From: JAEUWI01 sp942492815
Lineage (GTDB): Bacteria; Hydrogenedentota; Hydrogenedentia; Hydrogenedentales; JAEUWI01
Length of the DNA: 64,000 bases
NCBI GenBank assembly: GCA_942492815.1
Contig: OW818658.1
Coordinates: 1,550,001-1,614,000, forward strand
Reading direction: 5' to 3'
Shown one piece after another: positions 34,684 through 43,135 of this stretch (position 1 is the first letter of the stretch; the number at the start of each line of letters is the position of its first letter). A program made the translations under genes and the position numbers. The notes under the pieces are model-generated. The model had not been told where the DNA came from and ran no database searches. It saw nothing but the letters and a program-made list of their open reading frames with translations.

Positions 34684-34812
34684 CTACTTCCGCTTTGTGG
34701 TCGGGGGGATGGTCAGGGCCTCGCGGTATTGGGTTACGGTGCGCCTCGCGTCGATGTTGCCTTCTTCTTTCTTGAGGATGTCGGCGATTTTCTGGTTGGG
34801 ATAGTTCGCGTC
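34684..34812 (-). pseudogene. rpoN: 3' remnant of rpoN (sigma-54)
   Basis: The minus strand from about 34812 to the TAG at 34686-34684 encodes NYPNQKIADILKKEEGNID followed by ARRTVTQYRE, ALTIPPTTKRK and stop. This is the extreme C-terminus of sigma-54; the RpoN box is normally ARRTVAKYRE. Nothing upstream in that frame resembles RpoN. The match stops where the dispersed gggacatgc repeat begins (34812-34860). The fragment is therefore a truncated copy cut at a repeat. Confidence 0.75.
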
Positions 34813-34862
34813 ACGACTTCGGCATCCGTGGGGACATGCTGGCGCGTTGGTGTGGGCATGGG
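34812..34862. repeat. 'ggggacatgc' dispersed repeat
   Basis: cgacttcggcatccgtgggg then acatgctggcgcgttggtgt. Related copies lie at about 36380-36430, 36580-36640 and 48455-48510. Confidence 0.65.
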
Positions 34863-35083
34863 GATTGCATGAGGGCGTTCAGGAAGGTCAAATTATTATT
34901 CGCGGGCAACCGTTGCCCCAAGGGAGAGTGAAACGATGAGCCCACCGGTTTTTCCAGGGGAATATGCGGTATGGGATGACGGCGAATGGATTTCCTGGGA
35001 TTCCATTAGCGAGCAACTGCTCTGAACGTACTTTGTCGGGACGCAGAGCGCCAAGCGATAATCACAGTCAAAACTGGAGATTA

Positions 35084-35352
35084 CCCCCCCTGCCCCCCCG
35101 CAAGCGGGGGGGACTTTACTCATCAACGTGATCTTCTTGTTCCCCCCCGCTTGGGCCTGTCGATTTAATGCCACACTATCCCAATGGAAGTAGCCTTCGC
35201 TTATCTGTCATTCCCACGAAAGTGGGAATCCAGTGATTTGGCGGAGTTTGCGTAGGTCGGTCTCTGGATTCCCACTTTCGTGGGAATGACAAAAGTCCGG
35301 AAATCTATTTCAGCGGTCGGGTTTGGGGTTAAATCGACAGGCCCGCTTGGGG
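35084..35352. repeat. inverted-repeat element containing a REP-like pair
   Basis: ggcctgtcgatttaa (35153-35167) and ttaaatcgacaggcc (35330-35344) are exact reverse complements. Between them, about 35204-35291, lies a REP-like pair (cattcccacgaaagtgggaa and ggattcccactttcgtggga). Outside are C-rich and G-rich runs, including about 15 consecutive G after 35349. The spacer 34863-35396 has no gene. Confidence 0.65.
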
Positions 35353-35396
35353 GGGGGGGGGGGCAGGGGGAGACCCCAAGTCGATTTTCATTGCCT

Positions 35397-35840
35397 ATGG
35401 GTGCGGCGAAGCCTCATGAGGGACTGTACCAGCAAGAGCTGCTGGGCGCTTTCCGGACGGCGATCTTGCCGTTATCGAGGTTTTCGAGCAAATCATCGAT
35501 GCGGCAAAGCAATACCGGCTGGTTACCGAACGGTATCTTCCCATTTTTTGGAGAACTGGGTGAGATCTTTGCCGAGCTGACGCTTGGTCTTGAACGCCAC
35601 GAGCCCAACGCGCCGGGGTCGGATGGGCGCATGGGTAATGACCATGTAGAGGTGAAAACCATCACGCCGGAGAACAAACACAAAAAAACCGTGGTAAAGC
35701 GAAAGGGCAATTTCAGCAAGTTGGTCGTCGTCAAGATTGACGCGGACTTCAATTTTGAAGCGAGAGTCCTGGACCGGAAGGACATGGCCAAGGGTGGGGG
35801 GCCTGTGGCGAAGGTGTATTGGTCGTCGATAAAGTCGTAG
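35397..35840 (+). pseudogene. probable frameshifted small gene, nuclease-like motif
   Basis: 147 residues from ATG 35397 in one open frame. The end has a conserved look: GELGEIFAELTLGLE, GSDGRMGNDHVEVKT, then KRKGNFSKLVVVKI and FEARVLDRKDM. The D...ExK spacing recalls the PD-(D/E)xK nuclease pattern. Between about 35457 and 35545 the frame gives poor protein, while the frame starting at 35459 reads GDLAVIEVFEQIIDAAKQYR and LVTERYLPIF. One T fewer in the run 35544-35549 would rejoin it to GELGE. I infer two compensating indels. Confidence 0.45.
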
Positions 35841-35992
35841 CGCTACGGTGGGGTTCACGAGCCTTTGCGGCGTGGGCGTGGGCCGTGGGGAATTATGAAT
35901 TATGAATTGTGAATTATGAATTATGGACGTGGTGGACGGACGAGGTGAGGCGGTGATTTGGAGGTGGGCGCGCGGGGAAATCGGGGAGTCTG

Positions 35993-36125
35993 TGTTGCCC
36001 TTACAGGGCTCCTATTTCTGGGGAACTTACCCTGGGTTCCGCTCGTTCCCGCCTTTGGCGCGTCTGCGACCTCGCTTCATCCGCCTGCGGCGGACTACGC
36101 TATGCCGTCCCTTCGGGACTAAGAG
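35993..36125. repeat. truncated MITE-like interior
   Basis: taccctgggttccgctcgtt through tatgccgtcccttcgggact matches the interior of the elements at 4522 and 31026 without their ends. The stem holds the palindrome TCCGCCTGCGGCGGA at 36080-36094 where copy 1 has ccctggg. Confidence 0.6.
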
Positions 36126-36194
36126 ACACGGTCCCGAGGTTGACAGGTTGGCGGAAGATGGCGGCTGTGGTGGAGCGTCATGTCGCGGGCTGGG

Positions 36195-36328
36195 GTTAAG
36201 GACTTAAAGGACTTAAAGGACTTAAGGGACTTAAGGGACTTAAGGGACTACAGGGACTACAGGGACTACAGGGACTACAGGGACTACAGGGACTACAGGG
36301 ACTACAGGGACTACAGGGACTACAGGGA
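36195..36328. repeat. 9-bp tandem array (ggacttaaa to gggactaca)
   Basis: About 15 nonamers. The first six are ggacttaaa/gggacttaa and the remaining nine or so are gggactaca. The GGGAC core is constant and the last four bases change as a block. A TCCGCCTGCGGCGGA palindrome follows immediately at 36329-36343. Confidence 0.9.
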
Positions 36329-36369
36329 TCCGCCTGCGGCGGACGCTTTGCGCCCGGGACTGTTTTTTT

Positions 36370-36780
36370 GTGGTGGGTGGCGACCGCGGCTTTCACGGGG
36401 ACATGCACCTTTGGTGCATGGTGCAGGCGAGGCCGCCTGTCCGCCGCGGCGCATCTTTGACGCTCCCAGCCTTGCGCGTTTTTGGTGTGGTGTCTATTCG
36501 CGGCGTGAATGAACAGGTGGCCGGGATTCGCCCGCGGCGGACGCTTTGCGCGTGGGGCTGTTTTTTGCGCTGGGTCGCGACTCCGGCTTCCACGGGGACA
36601 TGCCACCGCGTTGGTGTGGGCTTTGCCTGGGCAGTGCGATCGTTCAGGCGCGGGAGTCTTGTGGCTTGGGTGAGGGCCCTTGCGGCGGTACGTCCCTGGG
36701 GTGTGGCGCTTCTTGATCGAGCTTGGTCGCGACGTCAGGTGACAGGACTGTCGTTAATGACGCTTCGCGACACCCGTAGC
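36370..36780. repeat. cluster of 'ggggacatgc' repeats
   Basis: Two copies of the repeat seen at 34812: tttcacggggacatgcacct (about 36392) and ttccacggggacatgccacc (about 36586). The second is followed by gcgttggtgtgggc and, 80 bases on, ttgcggcggtacgtccc, which also follows the 48455 copy. No gene in this stretch. Confidence 0.6.
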
Positions 36781-36799
36781 GGATGAAAATATGGTTGCT

Positions 36800-36915
36800 A
36801 CGCAACCAATCACAGCCGAGACGGCTGTGCCACATTCTTTGCGAAAGCCACTATTCAGATCGCAGGCAACTTCGCGAGGAATGTGGCATCCGCCGCGGCG
36901 GATCCCGCCTGTGTA
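36800..36915. repeat. two 'gtggcacag' hairpins, one with replaced stem
   Basis: cacagccgagacggctgtgc near 36811 is a normal copy. At 36877 the sequence runs gaggaatgtggca, then TCCGCCGCGGCGGA (36889-36902), then tcccgcctgtg. In the copy at 4482 the same flanks enclose only caggcg. Confidence 0.8.
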
Positions 36916-37018
36916 TTTTCAGGACAGCCGCGCCGGTTTGGTGGTGTTTTCCTGGCGGGGTGCTTTGGGGTGACCCGCAGTGTGCCGCGCTTTTCCTGGC
37001 GGTGTGGCGCCGCTGTCC

Positions 37019-37447
37019 CTAGAAGCCTACGGACATGTACCAGCGGATGCCTTCTTTTTCGAAGCGTGCGAGGACGAATTCGTATTCGCGGAGTTCGCGG
37101 ATGGCGTCTTCTTGTCGGGACAGGGTTTCGGGGTGGGCTTCGAGGTGTTCGGCGAGGGCGCGGACGGTTTTGAGTCCGGCGGCGGCGGTGAACCAGGAGA
37201 GGGCGGGGAGTTTGGGCAGGGCGTAGCCTTCGTAGCGGAGGTGTCCGGAGAGTGCGTCGGTGTCCTGGCTGAGGAAGCTGGAGAGGGGTGCGACGCCGAG
37301 GGATTTGCAGAGGGCGTTGAGGGTGTCTTCGTCGGACTGGGCGAGGCATACGCCGGGGCCGTAGTGATCGAAGCCTTCGATCTCTCGTTCGGGGACGATG
37401 TAGAGCGCGGGGCTGTCGGGGGCGTGGTCTTCCAGGTGTTGTTGCAT
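37019..37447 (-). CDS. small conserved-looking hypothetical protein
   Basis: 142 residues from ATG 37447 (MQQHLEDHAPDSPALYIVPE). Acidic, no signal peptide; contains LSGHLRYEGYALPKLPALSWF and a helical C-terminus (EDAIRELREYEFVLARFEKEG). It starts 32 bases after the acyl-CoA ligase stop on the same strand, so the two are probably co-transcribed. I do not recognise the family. Confidence 0.65.
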   Translation of the reverse strand: MQQHLEDHAPDSPALYIVPEREIEGFDHYGPGVCLAQSDEDTLNALCKSLGVAPLSSFLSQDTDALSGHLRYEGYALPKLPALSWFTAAAGLKTVRALAEHLEAHPETLSRQEDAIRELREYEFVLARFEKEGIRWYMSVGF

Positions 37448-37478
37448 GCCGAATACTCCCGTCTCGCGCGTTTGGGCG

Positions 37479-39092
37479 CTAGCCTTGGATACGTTTTTCT
37501 TTGCCTTCCCAGTCCTTTTCGCGCAACCGGAATTTTTGTATTTTGCCTGTGCTGGTTTTTGGCAGTGGGCCGAAAACCACGCTGGTCGGGGCCTTGAAAT
37601 GGGCAATATGCTCGCGGCAGAAGGCGATTAGGGCCTCCTGCGTGAGTTCTTTGCCTGGTTTCAGGGTGACGTAGGCCTTGGGCGACTCGCCCCATTTTTC
37701 GTGGGGAGCGCCGACTACGGCACATTCTAGCACAAATGGGTGCCTATATAGGACTTGTTCTACTTCGATGGAGGAAATGTTCTCGCCGCCGGAGATAATG
37801 ACGTCTTTGCTGCGGTCGCGGAGCTCGATGTAGCCGTCGGGATGCATGACGCCGACGTCTCCACTATGGAACCATCCGCCGCGGAAGGCGGTGGCGGTGG
37901 CTTCGGGGTCGTCCCAGTAGCCTTTCATGACCATGTTGCCCTGCATGACGACTTCGCCGAGGCTTTCGCCGTCTGCGGGGACGTCGTTCATGTGTTCGTC
38001 GACGACGCGGGTGGGTCCGCCGACGGCGTAGCCGACGCCTTGTCGGGCGAGGAGCCGGCCCTGGGCCTCGAAGGTGAGGCCGCGCCATTGGGGTTGCCAG
38101 GCGCAGACGGTGAAGGGGCCGTAGGTCTCGGTGAGGCCGTAGAGGTGGAGGATGTGGGCACCCATCTCGGTGAGGGTCTGGATGATGGTGGGTGAGGGGG
38201 GCGCGCCGGCGGTGCAGATGGTGACGGGGTGCTGGAAGCGTGCGGGGGCGTCGGGGTGGTTGACGAGGGCGATCATGACGACGGGGGCGCCGTTGAAGTG
38301 GGTGACGCCTTCGTGCTGGATGAGCTTCCAGGCGGCGCCGGGCTCGAATTTTCGGTGGCAGACGTGGGTGGCGCCGATGGCGGTGACGCCCCAGGTGAAG
38401 CACCAGCCGTTGCAGTGGAACATGGGGAGGGACCAGAGGTAGCGGGAATCGGGGGGCATGCCGGTTTCGATGATCTCGCCCCAGGCGTTGATGTAGGCCC
38501 CGCGGTGGGTATAGGTCACGCCTTTGGGCCGACCGGTGGTGCCGCTGGTGTAGTTGATGGTGATTTCTTCGTATTCGTCTTCCACCACCCAGGGGACGGG
38601 GTCGGAGGTACCGGTGGCGAGGAAGTCTTCGTAGTCCTGGGTGTCGGGAATGGGGAAGGCGGGGTCGTCGGCCACGTGGATGAGGTGGCGCAGGCCGGGG
38701 AGGCTTTCGCGGATTTCGGCGATGAGGGGGAAGAACTCGGTGTCGACGAGGAGGACCTTCGCGCCCGAATGTTCCAGGATGTACTGGATCTCGGCGGGGG
38801 CGAGGCGGTAGTTGACGGGGACGATGATGCCGCCGGCGAGGAGCACGCCGAAGTGGGCTTCGAGCATGGCGGGGATGTTGGGGAGGAGGCAGGCGACGCG
38901 TTCGCCTTTCTGGAGGCCGAGTTTTCGAAGGGCGGAGGCCTGGCGGTTGATGCGTTCGCCGAATTCGCGGTAGGTGTAGCGTTGGTCGCCGTGGATGACG
39001 GCGATTTTGTCGGGATAGACGGCGCTGCTGCGCTCGAAGAACATGAGGGGGGTGAGAAGGTTGCTGTAGACGTGCTTGTGCTCTTCCATCAT
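37479..39092 (-). CDS. AMP-dependent acyl-CoA synthetase/ligase
   Basis: 537 residues from the ATG pair at 39092/39089 (MMEEHKHVYSNLLTPLMFFE). The ANL-superfamily motifs are all present: INYTSGTTGRPKGV (P-loop), LYGLTETYGP, WFHSGDVGVMHPDGY, DRSKDVIISGGENIS and PKTSTGKIQKFRLRE with the adenylation Lys. Closest in style to medium/long-chain fatty-acyl-CoA ligases. It activates a carboxylic acid to its CoA thioester via an acyl-AMP. A 9-bp tandem array lies directly upstream, in its promoter region. Confidence 0.92.
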   Translation of the reverse strand: MMEEHKHVYSNLLTPLMFFERSSAVYPDKIAVIHGDQRYTYREFGERINRQASALRKLGLQKGERVACLLPNIPAMLEAHFGVLLAGGIIVPVNYRLAPAEIQYILEHSGAKVLLVDTEFFPLIAEIRESLPGLRHLIHVADDPAFPIPDTQDYEDFLATGTSDPVPWVVEDEYEEITINYTSGTTGRPKGVTYTHRGAYINAWGEIIETGMPPDSRYLWSLPMFHCNGWCFTWGVTAIGATHVCHRKFEPGAAWKLIQHEGVTHFNGAPVVMIALVNHPDAPARFQHPVTICTAGAPPSPTIIQTLTEMGAHILHLYGLTETYGPFTVCAWQPQWRGLTFEAQGRLLARQGVGYAVGGPTRVVDEHMNDVPADGESLGEVVMQGNMVMKGYWDDPEATATAFRGGWFHSGDVGVMHPDGYIELRDRSKDVIISGGENISSIEVEQVLYRHPFVLECAVVGAPHEKWGESPKAYVTLKPGKELTQEALIAFCREHIAHFKAPTSVVFGPLPKTSTGKIQKFRLREKDWEGKEKRIQG

Positions 39093-39194
39093 GGGGCGGG
39101 TGCTCTCTCGGTTGCCTTGCTGTTGCCGGAGGGGCAGTATAGCGGATGGGGAAGGCGGGGCCAACTTCAAGGTCGTGGTGAGCGGTCCTGGGTT

Positions 39195-39346
39195 GCAGGG
39201 ACGGCAGGGACGGCAGGGACGGCAGGGACGGCAGGGACGGCAGGGACGGCAGAGACGGCAGAGACGGCAGAGACGGCAGAGACGGCAGAGACGGCAGAGA
39301 CGGCAGAGACGGCAGAGACGGCAGAGACGGCAGAGACGGCAGAGAC
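39195..39346. repeat. 9-bp tandem array (gggacggca to gagacggca)
   Basis: About 17 nonamers: six gggacggca followed by about eleven gagacggca, giving an abrupt change of unit within one array. It occupies the upstream region of the acyl-CoA ligase gene. Confidence 0.9.
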
Positions 39347-39359
39347 AATTGCGCAACTG

Positions 39360-39441
39360 CGTTGCGCACTAGAATCGGGGGCTGGAAAGCTTCCGCTCCA
39401 TAGCAAATAGTAAAACGGGGGCTGGAAAGCCCCCGCTCCAT
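39360..39441. repeat. 'gggggctggaaagc' hairpin repeats, two copies
   Basis: gggggctggaaagcttccgc and gggggctggaaagcccccgc occur about 45 bases apart, each followed by tccat. A third copy is at 62409-62434. The second and third copies form a GGGGGCT/AGCCCCC-type stem. Confidence 0.75.
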
Positions 39442-39454
39442 GGATTTAGAACGA

Positions 39455-41005
39455 TTACACCTTCAGCAGGGCCTTTGCTTCTTCGAAGCCTGGTGCGGGG
39501 TGGCCGTATTCGCTGGCGGTGACGCGGGCGAGGGCGACGAGTTGTCCCCAGCGATAGGCCGGGCGCGTGGCGTCGAACTCGGCACCGGTGGTGCGGAAGT
39601 ATTTCTCGGCGTGGAGGGCGCCGTCTTCGCTGGTGGCGAATTTTCGCATGAGGTCGAAGACCGGGCCGGGGGCGTGGCCCAACTGGCCGTAGCGCGCGAC
39701 GGCGGCGGCGGCCTGATCCTGGTCCTTGGCGCGGACGCAGGCCTCGGCTTCGGCCAGCAGCGCCTCGGGCTGATCGGCTTTGACCTTCGCCAGTTGCTCC
39801 GCGAAGGGGAAGGGATCGGCGTTGGAGCGCCCGCTCTGGCCGCCGGTGTGGAAGGCCCCGACGATCAGGCTGGCCGTGGCGTTGCGCGCATCGCTGACAC
39901 GCACGATATTCCGCCAGGCGTTGGCGGAATCCGAAGCGTGGACGCCGACGGAGTCGCCGTGGCAACTGCCCGCGGGCTTGCCGGCGCTGGCAGCGTTCTC
40001 CGGGCGGCCGGGATCGTGGAGGGCGAGCATGTTGGAGGCCAGCGAGATGGCCTCACCGATGGACTCGGGCGAAAAGCCTTCGGCGAGGGCGCTCGCGGCG
40101 GCTTGGGCGGCCTCCTCGCGGGTGCCGCGGAAGATGGTGTTGGCCAGGGCGAGTGACCAGGCGTCGTCGCCGAGGTTGTGCCCTTGGGGCTTTTCGAGGA
40201 GCTTGTATTCATCGAGAAAGCGGGGGAGTACTTCGCGGATGGGCGAGTGCTGGTGGCCGCGCTCGTTCATGTCGTGCTCGACTTTGGTGCAATAGCGGAC
40301 GGACTGGCGGAGGAGGCAATGGCCCCATTCCTGGCCCGCGAGTTCCATGGTGTCCCAGGCGCGCCAGGCGAGGACAACGCGGTGGACATCCACTTCGTCT
40401 TCCACGGCGAACTGGAGGTGGTTGAAGGCTTCGCCGATGGGTCCGGTTGCGAGAGAGGCGAAGACGCGATCCGCGTGATCGACGTCGCCGCTGCGGGAGG
40501 CCACCTGGAGGTACTCGCCGGCGTGGGTGTCCGCCGGGATCGGGTCGGCGGTGAGTGGGTGGAGGACCTCACTGGCGCGCCCGCCGAATTCCTGGATGCG
40601 GTTGGCGTTGCGATAGAGCACTTTGAGCACGGGGAGGGGTTGCTCGGCGATGGGGAGTTCCTGGGCCATGTGCCACGCGGGGGCGAGGGCCATGAAGGTG
40701 TGGAAGCCGATGTAATCCTGTCCGCCGAAGGTGCGGGCGTTGGCCAGGGCCCCTGCGGCCACGAGGGTCTTGAGGCTGGTGCCGGATTTGAGCTTCTCGA
40801 TGAGGATGGCGTTCAGGCGGTCCGGCGGGGTTTCCTGCATGAGGGCGACGAGGGGTTCGAGCGCGCCGAAGTTCAGGGCGGACTCGACTTCTCCGGCGTT
40901 GGCGTTTGCCAGGCCCAGATCGGCGGCGAGGGTGCTGCCCAATCCGGCGATTAACATGCCTCGGCCTACGTTGTTCATGAATTCGCGGCGAGTGTTCTGG
41001 TGCAT
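39455..41005 (-). CDS. Tat-exported protein of unknown function
   Basis: 516 residues from ATG 41005, with GGAGA eight bases upstream; an in-frame ATG at 41020 overlaps that site. Tat signal NTRREFMNNVGRGMLIAGLG. The mature part is helical with many His: TFGGQDYIGFHTFMALAPAWHM early and GDSVGVHASDSANAWRNIV late. Each follows a similar helix ending in A(L/S)(A)N, which suggests an internal duplication. ERGHQHSPIRE and EWGHCLLRQS may add metal ligands. No known family recognised; an exported metal- or haem-dependent enzyme is one guess. Confidence 0.7.
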   Translation of the reverse strand: MHQNTRREFMNNVGRGMLIAGLGSTLAADLGLANANAGEVESALNFGALEPLVALMQETPPDRLNAILIEKLKSGTSLKTLVAAGALANARTFGGQDYIGFHTFMALAPAWHMAQELPIAEQPLPVLKVLYRNANRIQEFGGRASEVLHPLTADPIPADTHAGEYLQVASRSGDVDHADRVFASLATGPIGEAFNHLQFAVEDEVDVHRVVLAWRAWDTMELAGQEWGHCLLRQSVRYCTKVEHDMNERGHQHSPIREVLPRFLDEYKLLEKPQGHNLGDDAWSLALANTIFRGTREEAAQAAASALAEGFSPESIGEAISLASNMLALHDPGRPENAASAGKPAGSCHGDSVGVHASDSANAWRNIVRVSDARNATASLIVGAFHTGGQSGRSNADPFPFAEQLAKVKADQPEALLAEAEACVRAKDQDQAAAAVARYGQLGHAPGPVFDLMRKFATSEDGALHAEKYFRTTGAEFDATRPAYRWGQLVALARVTASEYGHPAPGFEEAKALLKV

Positions 41006-41368
41006 GGTGACGATCTCCATTGCCTTGGTGTGGGAGCCGTGCTCGGTGCCGTGCTTTGCGGCAGTGGGAGGAAGGGACGCGCGACTCAAGTGTCCGTTAT
41101 CACAGTACACCTGCGGGGGGATTCTGTCAATGGTAGTTCGATGCGCGTTTGGCGTGAAGTGGAACAAAAGGGGCCGGTCAGGCCTGCGGGTGCTGCGCTG
41201 GGCGAGTGTTGCCAAGGGCACACGAACCGCCCTTTCGGGCGGATCGCGTGGCACGTTTGGATTGTTCCGGGTCACCTTCGCTGACGACAGGACAGCCTCG
41301 CCTGTTGTAATGACTTTCGTTCGGATTTGATCACTTGATATACGTATGGTTTACATTGCACGTGCGGT
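41006..41368. other. intergenic spacer
   Basis: 363 bases upstream of the Tat protein and downstream of the GH99-like gene, both on the minus strand. The only structure I see is the short hairpin ccgccctttcgggcgg at about 41229-41244. No gene. Confidence 0.5.
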
Positions 41369-43135
41369 TCATGGGGCGACGCTGTCCCTGAAGCGGTAGT
41401 TCCAGCGGCGGTTGGGGGCGCTGTCGCCGTGGAGACCGAGCTCGGAGACATCCTTGAAGGACTGGATGTTGTCGGCCCAGTGGAAGTCGAAGGCGGGTGA
41501 GCCCTCGCTCTTGCCGACGAGTGCGCGGGGCAGGGCGATCTCGAGCATGGCGCCGTTTACTTTGAAGGTCGCTTCGCCTGCGGGCTTCCATTCGCCGTTT
41601 TCCCAACGCTTTACGGTGGTGATGCTGTCGCCGGTTACTTCCTGGTTGATGATGTAGTCGTAACCCAGCCATCCGGTGCTGCCGTCCTGATCGGTGTCGA
41701 GGAGGAGGAGCATCCAGTTGGGATCCGTGTGGGGCGTGATGGCCTGGGCGGTTTCGGCGTAGAAATAGAGATGCGATTCGTCGAAGGCGGCTTTCGAGCG
41801 GAGGAAATCGTTGCGGCCGGTTGCGTTGGTGTAGGGGATGTCGCCGTAGCCCAGGTGATCGCGGTGGAACACGTCGCCGATGGTGTCGCGGAATTCGGGC
41901 TGGACGTTGTTCCAGTCGTCGAAGGCGCCGTCGATGGTGACGGTATGCTGGCCGGATGCCGTGGGGATGGGGCGAACGCCCTTGAAGCGGCGCACGTTGC
42001 CGGCGAGCTGGTAGTAGTAGTTGTCGGTGTGGCCGCCGACCATGGGTTCGCAGTCGCGGCTGTATTCGTGGTTGTACTGATCGACGAAGAGGCCGCCGGG
42101 GTAGTAGCACTCCTCGTCTTTGTATTTGCTCCACTCTTCATAGCGGCCCGCGGTCCATTCGTTCCAGCCGGTGACGAAGATGAATTTGGGATCCACTTCC
42201 AGGGCGCGCTTCCACTGCTCTTCGAAATTGAGGCCGAGGTCTACCGCGCCTTCGCGCGTGTCCTTTGCACCGTTGTGCCAGCTTCGACCCATGGCGCCGG
42301 CCTTGAGGGACATGGCGGCGGGGCCGGGGGTGTTGGGCAGGGCATTCTGCGCCACGCCCACGCTCATCTGTTCGTTTTCACCTTTGCTGTTCTTGAAGTT
42401 GTGCTGGGGGAAGACTTCGAGCCAGCTCCATTGATCGGGGCCGTCGGGACCCACCCAGTAGTCGGGCATGGGGCGGCGGAAAGTGAAGAATTCGAGCATG
42501 GCTGGGTCTTTCACGAAATCCTTGTTCGCGAGGATGAACGGCTTGCCGTCCCACTGAAACCAGAGATCTTTCCAGAGTCCGGGCTTGTAGAGGTCCTGCC
42601 ACAGCAGGTTGATGACTTCTGTGGGGTCCCAGAAGGGGCAGATAAATCCGATGTACGGGGTCTTGTTGCCCGCGGCGCGGAGGGCGGTGTACTCCTTGCA
42701 GAGCGCCTCGTACTCTGGTTTCCAGGTCATGGGCGGATTGGTGGTATCGAAGAGGACCACATCGACGCCGGCATCCACCAGCATGCTGGCGTGCTTTCGG
42801 ATGACGAAGGGATCGGTCATACGGTAGTAGCCGAGCTCCGGCTCGCCCCAGTGGTGCGGGGCGCCGTTGACTGGCCACTCCACGAGTCCGTCGCCGGCGG
42901 CCGCGATGAGCTTGGTGTTGTCGTTGGGGCCGGTGGTGATGGCGTGATGCCAGGTCCAGTAGAAGATGCCGACCCATTTTTCGGGCTTTACGGGTCCGGC
43001 CTCTTCGATGGTTGGTTGCGTGCGGCCGAGGGCGTCGGTGGCGACCCAGGTGTCGGACATGAGGTCAACGGGCTGTGCACTGGCGGCGCCGAGGGGGAGG
43101 AGGAGGGCGACGAGGAGGTGGGAGAATCGGGGCAT
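41369..43135 (-). CDS. secreted GH99/GH71-like glycoside hydrolase
   Basis: 588 residues from ATG 43135, with AAAGGAA seven bases upstream. Signal peptide PRFSHLLVALLLPLGAASAQ. The catalytic-type barrel has VGIFYWTWHHAIT, HHWGEPELGYYRMTDP, DAGVDVVLFDTTNPPMTW and FVTGWNEWTAGRYEEW, as in GH71/99-like proteins that cleave alpha-mannans or alpha-glucans. Residues about 405-588 form a beta-rich CBM9/DOMON-like domain (VTIDGAFDDWNNVQPEF, LLLDTDQDGSTGW). Predicted to be exported and to act on polysaccharide. Confidence 0.82.
   Translation of the reverse strand: MPRFSHLLVALLLPLGAASAQPVDLMSDTWVATDALGRTQPTIEEAGPVKPEKWVGIFYWTWHHAITTGPNDNTKLIAAAGDGLVEWPVNGAPHHWGEPELGYYRMTDPFVIRKHASMLVDAGVDVVLFDTTNPPMTWKPEYEALCKEYTALRAAGNKTPYIGFICPFWDPTEVINLLWQDLYKPGLWKDLWFQWDGKPFILANKDFVKDPAMLEFFTFRRPMPDYWVGPDGPDQWSWLEVFPQHNFKNSKGENEQMSVGVAQNALPNTPGPAAMSLKAGAMGRSWHNGAKDTREGAVDLGLNFEEQWKRALEVDPKFIFVTGWNEWTAGRYEEWSKYKDEECYYPGGLFVDQYNHEYSRDCEPMVGGHTDNYYYQLAGNVRRFKGVRPIPTASGQHTVTIDGAFDDWNNVQPEFRDTIGDVFHRDHLGYGDIPYTNATGRNDFLRSKAAFDESHLYFYAETAQAITPHTDPNWMLLLLDTDQDGSTGWLGYDYIINQEVTGDSITTVKRWENGEWKPAGEATFKVNGAMLEIALPRALVGKSEGSPAFDFHWADNIQSFKDVSELGLHGDSAPNRRWNYRFRDSVAP

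Noticed and set aside
35349..35365. Run of about 15 G as a functional phase-variation tract
   Set aside because: It is not within or directly before a credible intact gene; a C-run counterpart in the same inverted element suggests repeat structure, and assembly error is possible.
36180..36512. Frame encoding a repetitive DYRDYRDY protein
   Set aside because: It is the translation of the 9-bp tandem array at 36195-36328 and nearby repeats.
39190..39350. Possible CRISPR array
   Set aside because: The 9-bp units are contiguous with no spacers, and no cas genes are present. The same holds for the arrays at 23951, 36195, 48362, 53235 and 53389.
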